From: Flavobacteriales bacterium UBA7430
GTDB taxonomy: Bacteria; Bacteroidota; Bacteroidia; Flavobacteriales; UBA7430
Length of the DNA: 64,000 nucleotides
Assembly (NCBI GenBank): GCA_002478765.1
Contig: DLQO01000002.1
Location: 23,560 to 87,559, forward strand
Direction of reading: 5' to 3'
The notes below the pieces were generated by a model. That model was not told the DNA's origin, ran no database searches, and saw nothing but the letters and a program-made list of their open reading frames with translations. Made by a program: the position numbers and the translations under genes. This document shows positions 57,099 to 64,000 of the stretch, in pieces (positions within the stretch are counted from its first letter, which is position 1; every line of letters starts with the position of its first letter).

Positions 57099-60000
57099 AT
57101 GAAAATTATAAATTTTTCTATAATTTATCTATTTTTTACTGCCTTAACCTTTGCCCAAGACTGCTCTAACGTTAGTCTGAATGCCGTAAAAACAAACTTG
57201 TGTTTACCCATTGCAGAATTTGAACTTCAGGGAATCGCCCCATCCGGATCTTCAGCAACTTGGTCTACCTCACCTCAAACTGGAACCAATCTGTATATTG
57301 ATGAAAACAATGAATTCATTGTGTCTGTAAAGGTAAATATGGCTGGCACCTATCAAATTACAATGAATGTTTCACTCCCAAATGGCATGACTTGTGCTAA
57401 AACTTTTGAGGCAGAAATTCCTGAAACGTCAGTGATAAGAACAAATGTTAAAGACGAATACAAACTTTGTAACAAAGTTACCGATGTTACATTTGAAGTT
57501 TTAAATCCCGAAGACTTTCAGGCCAACAGATGGATTGTAGATGACCAATACTACAACAACTCAAGCGTTCAAATTTCATTTGATGAACCCAAATCAATAA
57601 AAGTATACATGCAAACCATTGATCTACTTGGGTGCCTTAACCAAAAGCAATTCGATGTACAAATATTAGAGGGTCCGAGCAGCGATAATGTTACAGGTAA
57701 ATTAAACTCTTTAAACAACCTTAAGTGTCTGGAAATAGGAAGCTCCATAGAATTAAATTCTGAAATTACTTCTCTGGAACCTCCTCTATTGATCAAATGG
57801 CTTAGCACAGGGGAAATCAAATTTCCTGAACTGTCATTTGATCTGATAGTCGATGAAAACACGCCTTCCAATATAGATATTCAGGTAATCTTTGAAGGTT
57901 GTAATGTAGATCTTTCCTTAGATCTGGACCATTCTATCAATTATGAAACTTCTTTTTCAAACTCCTATCAAGGTGAAGAATTGTGTCATGGCGAAACTAT
58001 ATATCTAGAAAATACAACCCCAAATGCAATAGGAAATCCTGATTTTTCATGGGATATTGAAGGTGCGCAAATCATTCATGAAACACCTGATTGGATTTAC
58101 TTCAGCTATAATAAAGAAGGAATATTCAATTGGAAACTAAGTCACAACGGTGGATGCCCTTCTGAGGATATAAAAACTTCAACAATCAAGCTCGCTGATG
58201 GATCAGAATACCCAACTGCAGTTATAAAATCAGGAAATCTAAGTACATGCACAATCCCTTTCGACCTATCTGTTGACCAGGAACCTGATTCCTCTGAAGG
58301 AAATGGAGATAACACATACTACTGGTCTTTAGAATCTGAAAACGTAATCATTGCCAATTCGAGATCAGAAATTTTTGAGTATAAAATTCAAAACCCAGGG
58401 ATTTATGACCTTATTTTAGAAGTAGAAAAAAACGGCCTTAAATGCACTACTAAAGACAGCATTTCGATTGCAGCAGACGACCTCAACTTAGATCTAAACC
58501 TCACAAAAACATCAGAATGTGCCGGTTATGAATTCAAACCAATGGGGTTTGCTGTAAATCAACTAAACGAGTCTGTCACTTACGATTGGCAGTTAATCAC
58601 CAACGAAATGATAACTCATAATTCTGACCTACAATCTCCATCATTCCTTCTGGAGGAACCTGGAGAATATGACTTGTTGCTAAATCTTTATTCTAACATA
58701 AACAGCAATTGTGAAAAAACGATTTACGAGAATGAGCTCATAACTATAAATAAAAATCCAGATCTTGACCTGTCTACTGAAAACATAAATGACTGTCCTT
58801 CCTTTCCTGCCAATTTCAACATTGAAGTTGAGTCAACATTGGAAGAGACTTATTCATGGTTTCTCTCGGACGATTTAGACACGTTAGAATGGCAAAATAA
58901 TAAAGCATTTACATATAAATTTGATGACCCCGGAGCATATCGTCTCAATTGGATCAAAGAGAATCAGTCAACCAATTGCACCACAGAACAAGAAATTGAA
59001 ATTAATTTAGATGAAGTCTTATTGGAGCTTGACAATAGCCAACCTATTGTAGCGCACTGCATGCCATTCCGATTTAAACCAAATGAAATTAATCAAAGCA
59101 AACGATTTCATGGAAAATTCAGCTATACTTGGGAATTGATAGACTCTAGTGGAGAGATTTACCAAACCTTAAACGATTTGGAGGGAACTTTTGAAATCGA
59201 TGAAGTTGATCTTTATGACATCCAGCTTAGCGTATCCAACGAAGACGGAAGTTGTTTCAACCAAGTCAAATTAGATGCCTTTATTGATGTGCGTAGCTAT
59301 GAATTAAATATGGGCGTTCTGGAAAGTAATAGTTGTTTTACTGATGAGAATCGAGAGGTCGAAAAAATACTTTATGTAGATTTTGACATCCCTCAAAATT
59401 TAAACACCTATCACAATTGGGAGGTCACACCAGATGCTCAAATCGTATCCACAACAAATGATACACTAAAACTACTTTTTAAAAAAGCAGGAACCTATGT
59501 CGTAAAACACTCAGCATACATTAACAACAGCGAATGTATTTACTCCAAAACAATCACTCTTGAAGTAGGTGCAAATTTTGAAATAGCTACTTCAAGAATT
59601 TGTTTGGGTAAAAGTTTTATTGTTGAAGAAAATAAAGATGCAGCGGTAGCAACAAATACATCATACACTTGGAGTACGCCTGATGAAGAAATGCAAATTT
59701 CAAACCCCACAATCAACCGACCTACAATCAGTGCAAATAAGCCTGGAGCCTATTTATTGGAATTGACAGTTCAAAATGATTTAGGATGTGCTGGCAGTAC
59801 ATCGAAATACATTGAAGCTTATGAAGTAGATGCGCTATTTTCAAGTCCACAAGTAGGAGATCAGTGCAATCCAGCCATTATAAACCTTAATAGCTCAAAC
59901 AACAGATACATCAACTCCTATACATGGAACATACATAAAAATGGTTCTTTAGGATTCGAATCTGATGACACATTTAAAACTATTGCTCCAAACTTTGAAA

Positions 60001-61754
60001 CCTTATTCAATGGGGTTGGGAACTATGATGTAGAGTTAATTATTGAATCCCTTGACGGTTGTAGTGACTCCATTACGGAGCGTGAATTGATAAATATAAT
60101 TTCTCCAAAACCATTCTTTACCATGAAACAAGAAATGAAGTGCGATACGCTTCATGTAACACTGATAGATGAATCAGAATTTATAGACAACTTCTACATT
60201 GACTTCGGGAACAACGCTCAAAATGCATATGTATTGAATGAGGAAAATCAAATATCATACACCTATCCTGAAGGAGGTGTCGAATCAATAATCGAATACG
60301 ACATTTCCTTAACAGCTAGGTACAAATTCTGCAATTCTGTATTCAAAAGCACTGTACAAGTTGAAAAACCAATAAATCCTGACCCACCAAACATCAACTT
60401 TGTCACCGTAAATTCTAATGGGAATGTATTTATTGAATGGTCCAAACAAAACATTGACCTAGATGACTCCAATATGGTGAAAATATACCATCATGAGAGT
60501 GGTACCACAAAAAGCCTAGTGGGCTCAAGTAATCAAATCAGTAAAAATTATTTTTTTCATACAACTTCAACAGACTCTGTAAACTTTTACAGCACAACCC
60601 TCACAGACAAAATCTGCAACAAAACTTCGATACACTCAAGCACTCATGCTACTATGTTCCTGGAAACGACAACATCTTCCTATGAAACGATTGATTTAAA
60701 TTGGACAGAATACCTAGGCTGGGCTCAAGTAAGCTCCTATTCAATATACAGATCTGTTGATGGAGGGCCTTATGAATTTATAGATGAAGTTCCAGGGAAC
60801 CAACGAAACTATACCGACACGTACTTATGCAATGTAATTTATGGGTACTACATCATCGCAAACCATCCGACGGAAAATTTCAAATCTAAATCAAACACAT
60901 CTTGGATTGAACCTTTATATGTCAACTTTAACGAACCACTTGAAATCATAAAGTCAACAATAACAATGGACTCGAATATTTTCACAGACTGGAAGCCTCA
61001 TTCAAATCACAACAGTGCATCAAGCGCTTATGTTATTGATCGATGGGACAAATACTTTGGCTGGATAACAAACTACGCAGTTTGCAATGAGGCTCCATTT
61101 ATTGACGAAGGTACAAGCATCTACAACCGCTACAGATATCGGGTAAAATACACGGACCAGTGTGGAAACATTGGACCGGTAAGTAATTACGGAAGCAATA
61201 TTTTACTTCATGGCAAGCAATACCCCAGTCACTTTGAACTTTACTGGAACTCCTATGAGGAATGGGATACGGGCGTAAAACAATATACGATTCAATACCA
61301 CAACACCAAAGAGAATATTTATCGTGACATCGCAACAGTTATAGATACGAGCTTTGTAGATCGTCAATTTAAAAAAGATGGGGTTGATGATGAGTATTGT
61401 TTTAGAATAATAGCGACTAAATCGCAAGATGTTTCTATAAGAAGTACCTCAAACTCAATTTGCTTCGTCCCAAAGCCTAAAGACTACTTCCCGAACGCAT
61501 TCTCTCCAAATATGGACGGAGTTAATGAAACCTTTAAGTACGAGGGGAGAGGAGCTAAAGCGCTGACGACAAAAATCTACTCGAGGTGGGGAATATTAGT
61601 TTACGAAAGTGTGGATGTAAACTTTGAGTGGGATGGGAAAAATCTAAAAACTGGAGAGTCGTGTACGGTTGGAACCTATATTTTTAATTATGAGCTAACG
61701 GGCTTCGATGGAACCGTCATCAAAAACAACAAAATAATTTCCCTAATTCGTTAA
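57099..61754 (+). CDS. Giant secreted multi-Ig protein with T9SS type B sorting domain
   Basis: A 1551-residue secreted or surface protein. Signal peptide at 1-19 (LTFAQ). Residues about 20-1090 form a chain of PKD/Ig-like units, each about 80-100 residues and many with one Cys pair and patterns such as 'TYxWxxx...xGxYDLxLxVxN' (e.g. NPGIYDLILEVEKNGLKC, GVGNYDVELIIESLDGCSD). Residues about 1100-1450 are fibronectin type III-like (IDLNWTEYLGWAQVSSYSIYRSVDGG). The last 90 residues are a gliding motility-associated type B sorting domain: FPNAFSPNMDGVNETFK, SRWGILVYES, FEWDGKN, GTYIFNYEL. No enzyme domain is visible, so adhesion is the likely role. Confidence 0.93.
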   Translation: MKIINFSIIYLFFTALTFAQDCSNVSLNAVKTNLCLPIAEFELQGIAPSGSSATWSTSPQTGTNLYIDENNEFIVSVKVNMAGTYQITMNVSLPNGMTCAKTFEAEIPETSVIRTNVKDEYKLCNKVTDVTFEVLNPEDFQANRWIVDDQYYNNSSVQISFDEPKSIKVYMQTIDLLGCLNQKQFDVQILEGPSSDNVTGKLNSLNNLKCLEIGSSIELNSEITSLEPPLLIKWLSTGEIKFPELSFDLIVDENTPSNIDIQVIFEGCNVDLSLDLDHSINYETSFSNSYQGEELCHGETIYLENTTPNAIGNPDFSWDIEGAQIIHETPDWIYFSYNKEGIFNWKLSHNGGCPSEDIKTSTIKLADGSEYPTAVIKSGNLSTCTIPFDLSVDQEPDSSEGNGDNTYYWSLESENVIIANSRSEIFEYKIQNPGIYDLILEVEKNGLKCTTKDSISIAADDLNLDLNLTKTSECAGYEFKPMGFAVNQLNESVTYDWQLITNEMITHNSDLQSPSFLLEEPGEYDLLLNLYSNINSNCEKTIYENELITINKNPDLDLSTENINDCPSFPANFNIEVESTLEETYSWFLSDDLDTLEWQNNKAFTYKFDDPGAYRLNWIKENQSTNCTTEQEIEINLDEVLLELDNSQPIVAHCMPFRFKPNEINQSKRFHGKFSYTWELIDSSGEIYQTLNDLEGTFEIDEVDLYDIQLSVSNEDGSCFNQVKLDAFIDVRSYELNMGVLESNSCFTDENREVEKILYVDFDIPQNLNTYHNWEVTPDAQIVSTTNDTLKLLFKKAGTYVVKHSAYINNSECIYSKTITLEVGANFEIATSRICLGKSFIVEENKDAAVATNTSYTWSTPDEEMQISNPTINRPTISANKPGAYLLELTVQNDLGCAGSTSKYIEAYEVDALFSSPQVGDQCNPAIINLNSSNNRYINSYTWNIHKNGSLGFESDDTFKTIAPNFETLFNGVGNYDVELIIESLDGCSDSITERELINIISPKPFFTMKQEMKCDTLHVTLIDESEFIDNFYIDFGNNAQNAYVLNEENQISYTYPEGGVESIIEYDISLTARYKFCNSVFKSTVQVEKPINPDPPNINFVTVNSNGNVFIEWSKQNIDLDDSNMVKIYHHESGTTKSLVGSSNQISKNYFFHTTSTDSVNFYSTTLTDKICNKTSIHSSTHATMFLETTTSSYETIDLNWTEYLGWAQVSSYSIYRSVDGGPYEFIDEVPGNQRNYTDTYLCNVIYGYYIIANHPTENFKSKSNTSWIEPLYVNFNEPLEIIKSTITMDSNIFTDWKPHSNHNSASSAYVIDRWDKYFGWITNYAVCNEAPFIDEGTSIYNRYRYRVKYTDQCGNIGPVSNYGSNILLHGKQYPSHFELYWNSYEEWDTGVKQYTIQYHNTKENIYRDIATVIDTSFVDRQFKKDGVDDEYCFRIIATKSQDVSIRSTSNSICFVPKPKDYFPNAFSPNMDGVNETFKYEGRGAKALTTKIYSRWGILVYESVDVNFEWDGKNLKTGESCTVGTYIFNYELTGFDGTVIKNNKIISLIR

Positions 61755-61766
61755 CTAAAATCCTCA

Positions 61767-62996
61767 TCAAAAAACATGTTCAATGATCTTACGAGTTGCT
61801 CCTGCATTATTCTTTACGTATTGAGCACTTTTAACTTTCAATTCATTCCATTGGGTAGGATGGACCAACAATCGATTGCAGTGAGCTATTAGTTCTTGAG
61901 CTGATTGCACTTCAATTGCAACACCCAAATCCATGAGATCTGTAGCTTCTTGGAACTTTTCATTTTTTGGACCAATAAAAATGGGCATACCAAATGTTGC
62001 AGCTTCCAAAGTGTTGTGAATTCCCTTTCCAAAACCTCCTCCAATGTATGCAATGTCCGCATAAGCATATAACGAACTCAAAAGACCCATGTTATCAATA
62101 ACCAAAAGATCTGCGTTTTTTGCATTTTGAGCATTTGCATTACTGTATCGTAGGACATTTAAGTCTAATTGGGCTTCTAATTTAGAAAGAGTAGACTCAT
62201 GAATTTCGTGCGGAGCAATAACGTATTTAAATCGTTGATCGTAGTGTTTCATAAACTCTACAAGCATCTCCTCACCTTTTGGCCATGTACTCCCACCAAT
62301 AAATAGAGGTTTATCACCCTTGAAAGCAGAGAGGATTGGTAATTCTCTGGCATTTTTTGTAATGTCTAAAACTCGATCAAAACGAGTATCTCCTACATTG
62401 CTTACCTGCGTTATGTTTTGAGTAAGAAGCATGTATTTAGAATCTTCATTTTGAACAAAAAAATGATTAATATTCGAAAGAATATTTAACATCCACACGC
62501 CTTTCTTTTTAAAAAAATAATGATTGTGACGGAAAATAGCAGATATCACATAATGTTTGAGATCTCTTTTCTGTAGTTCATTCAAGTAATTCGCCCAAAA
62601 ATCATACTTAACAAAAAAAGTCGCAACGGGATTTACCAAATCTAAAAACCGGATGGCATTCTCTCGTGTATCTAAAGGAAGATAACAAACAAAATCCAAC
62701 AAAGGGTAATCCTTTCGCACCTCATACCCTGAGGGAGAATAAAAGGTTACCAACACCTTGAATTTTTTGAAATCTCTTTTGATTGTCTCGATCAGAGGAC
62801 GAGCTTGCTCAAACTCACCCAACGAAGGACTATGAATCCAAATAACCTCATTCTCATGGGTACATTTTTCTTCCAGATAGGCAAAAGTGTTCTTTCTTCC
62901 CAGCACCCAAAGCTTTGCTTTTTCGTTCTTACAAGCTACAATCTGTATGATTAAAGCATACCATTTAATGGCGATATTGTAAAGCTTAAAGATCAA
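61767..62996 (-). CDS. waaA: 3-deoxy-D-manno-octulosonic acid transferase (KdtA)
   Basis: It adds Kdo to lipid IVA at the inner membrane. The 409-residue protein has an N-terminal hydrophobic helix, WIHSPSLGEFEQARPLI (the catalytic acid region), LVTFYSPSGYEV, CYLPLDTRENAIRFLDLVNP and the donor-binding end with YIGGGFGKGIHNTLEAATFGMPIFIGP. It converges with the giant surface-protein gene and overlaps the barrel gene by 4 bases, so it is translated coupled to it. Confidence 0.95.
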   Translation of the reverse strand: MIFKLYNIAIKWYALIIQIVACKNEKAKLWVLGRKNTFAYLEEKCTHENEVIWIHSPSLGEFEQARPLIETIKRDFKKFKVLVTFYSPSGYEVRKDYPLLDFVCYLPLDTRENAIRFLDLVNPVATFFVKYDFWANYLNELQKRDLKHYVISAIFRHNHYFFKKKGVWMLNILSNINHFFVQNEDSKYMLLTQNITQVSNVGDTRFDRVLDITKNARELPILSAFKGDKPLFIGGSTWPKGEEMLVEFMKHYDQRFKYVIAPHEIHESTLSKLEAQLDLNVLRYSNANAQNAKNADLLVIDNMGLLSSLYAYADIAYIGGGFGKGIHNTLEAATFGMPIFIGPKNEKFQEATDLMDLGVAIEVQSAQELIAHCNRLLVHPTQWNELKVKSAQYVKNNAGATRKIIEHVF

Positions 62997-63757
62997 TGGT
63001 AGTAATATTGGTTATCTTTTTTTTGAAACAATGGAAGTGTCCAACCGAACTTCAATCCATTTAGCAAATCTAATCTTTTATCACGATAAGCCGATTGCAT
63101 ATTGTAATCATAAGCTCGAACATCCTCAGTAAAGGCTTGAATAAACTCCACCCCGACATAAAAATTAATTTTACGATTGTTCGAGAAATGACGATATCCT
63201 ATCATTTGGCTGGAAGTATACCCCATACACAATCGATCGTACCCTTTTTTCATATGATCATTCAACGGTGGCGTTAGGTTTCCAATGTCTTCAATTCTAA
63301 TTTTGTGAAACAAGTATCCAACACCAATCTGAAAAAAAACACCTGAATTTTCATTGGGTCCTAGAACAGGAAAAATTTTCCCTAAAATCAATTGTCCGTG
63401 TCCTCCCCGCTCCCACATTCGTACGGTAGCAATATTTCCATTCAAATCGACAACATCTCCGTCATCTACCGTTATGATCTCAAAAGCTTTAGATTCCTTA
63501 ACCTCAGAACCTAATAAAGCCGACGCTTCGACTCCTAAATAAAAATTGTTTTCATGTTTGTACTGAAAACCAACACCCAACATAAAACTCGAACCAAAAC
63601 GATCTTCTAAATCTGCTCCTGGGTCATGAAAACCTGCATTAATATTAATTGAAGGAATTCTAATTCCGCCCTCGGAAACAGACTCTTGTGCAAATAAATT
63701 GCATTGAAAGATCAGTAGGCTTAAAAAAATATTATTTGTCATTAAATTAAATTTCAT
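62993..63757 (-). CDS. Predicted outer-membrane beta-barrel protein
   Basis: A 254-residue exported protein (signal peptide ending CNLFAQ) with alternating strands such as FMLGVGFQYKHENNFYLGVEASAL, VFFQIGVGYLFHKIRI and INFYVGVEFIQAF, which fits an 8- to 12-stranded barrel. No family is recognised. It is the first gene of the pair with waaA (4-base overlap). A role in lipopolysaccharide placement or as a surface protein is possible but not shown. The last residues (KKDNQYYYH) are polar rather than ending in Phe. Confidence 0.8.
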   Translation of the reverse strand: MKFNLMTNNIFLSLLIFQCNLFAQESVSEGGIRIPSININAGFHDPGADLEDRFGSSFMLGVGFQYKHENNFYLGVEASALLGSEVKESKAFEIITVDDGDVVDLNGNIATVRMWERGGHGQLILGKIFPVLGPNENSGVFFQIGVGYLFHKIRIEDIGNLTPPLNDHMKKGYDRLCMGYTSSQMIGYRHFSNNRKINFYVGVEFIQAFTEDVRAYDYNMQSAYRDKRLDLLNGLKFGWTLPLFQKKDNQYYYH

Positions 63758-63828
63758 AAGGTCTAAATTAACAATAAATCAACCCATTTATGAAACAAAT
63801 AACATTAGATATTGTTCGACACAAAATG

Positions 63829-63836
63829 TATCTTTG
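63829..63836 (+). promoter_or_regulatory. -7 box of the M20 peptidase gene
   Basis: TATCTTTG fits TAnnTTTG and lies 21 bases before the ATG at 63858. The -33 element is weak. Confidence 0.45.
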
Positions 63837-63857
63837 ATTTAATTAAAAAATCAAAAG

Positions 63858-64000
63858 ATGAAACATATAAAAGCATACATTAAACAACATAAAAAAAGAT
63901 TCGTAGATGAATTGATTCATTTGCTAAGAATCCCTTCCATCTCTGCAGACCCAGCATATAAAAACGATGTTTTAAAAGCCTCAGAAATTGTTAAGTCACG
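63858..64000 (+). CDS. M20-family dipeptidase, 5' part (cut by window edge)
   Basis: The first 47 codons read MKHIKAYIKQHKKRFVDELI followed by HLLRIPSISADPAYKNDVLKASEIV. This is the N-terminus of M20/M25/M40 zinc dipeptidases, where LRIPSIS(A)DP is typical. The catalytic part is outside the window, so the subclass and substrate are unknown. It has its own promoter box upstream. Confidence 0.8.
   Translation, partial: MKHIKAYIKQHKKRFVDELIHLLRIPSISADPAYKNDVLKASEIVKS

Overview
The window is a contiguous piece of a low-GC Bacteroidota chromosome, most likely a marine member of the Flavobacteriales; I cannot name a genus. The support is a C-terminal type B sorting domain of the type IX secretion system, promoters with the Bacteroidota -33 TTG / -7 TAnnTTTG architecture, few Shine-Dalgarno sites, zinc-free forms of L36, S14 and S4, an Asp-type MurA, a YtxJ-family bacillithiol protein, a DUF4290-like protein next to murA, and a ribosomal cluster without tuf between fusA and rpsJ. 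I see no insertion sequence, prophage, CRISPR array or other clear mobile DNA.

Layout. 1-604 is the 3' part of fabD, closed by a hairpin terminator. 719-3076 (-) holds an acidic small protein, an NtrC-type sigma-54 activator without a DNA-binding domain, and a Ppx/GppA phosphatase. 3283-24759 (-) is one long collinear block: rpsL-rpsG-fusA, the S10, spc and alpha ribosomal operons with secY, map, infA and rpoA, then carA, eno and gltA. A very good promoter lies in front of rpsL. 25037-28822 (-) is a tightly overlapping envelope-polysaccharide cluster (wecB, a polysaccharide deacetylase, a FemAB-like acyltransferase, a membrane protein). radC, rpsT and two identical tRNA-Glu genes follow. 30333-36908 contains an unrecognised cytoplasmic protein, proS, a secreted Tyr/Trp-rich protein paired with an OmpP1/FadL-type barrel, a zinc-ribbon coiled-coil protein and a NIF3 protein. 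36979-41508 (+) has lpxK, gatB, a TlpA lipoprotein and an LpxH-type hydrolase. 41529-43908 (-) has gap, lipA, ytxJ and a 39-residue exported peptide gene. 44048-46869 (+) has ung, rmuC and rlmB, facing a nitric oxide synthase gene on the other strand. 48072-56873 (-) has a UbiD-type decarboxylase, dnaJ, grpE, a second TlpA protein, murA, the DUF4290-like gene and a UvrD/PcrA helicase. 57099-61754 (+) is a 1551-residue secreted multi-Ig protein. The end has waaA, a barrel protein and the 5' end of an M20 peptidase.

How the genes work together. Most of the window is housekeeping: translation, central carbon metabolism, lipid A assembly (lpxH, lpxK, waaA), peptidoglycan (murA) and chaperones. 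The accessory interest lies in the nitric oxide synthase without a reductase, the YtxJ/short-peptide pair, the surface proteins, and several regulatory inverted repeats (in front of rpsL, grpE and proS). I found no gene cluster that I could defend as a wholly new multi-gene system; the nitric oxide synthase and the Tyr/Trp-rich protein/barrel pair are the best places to look.
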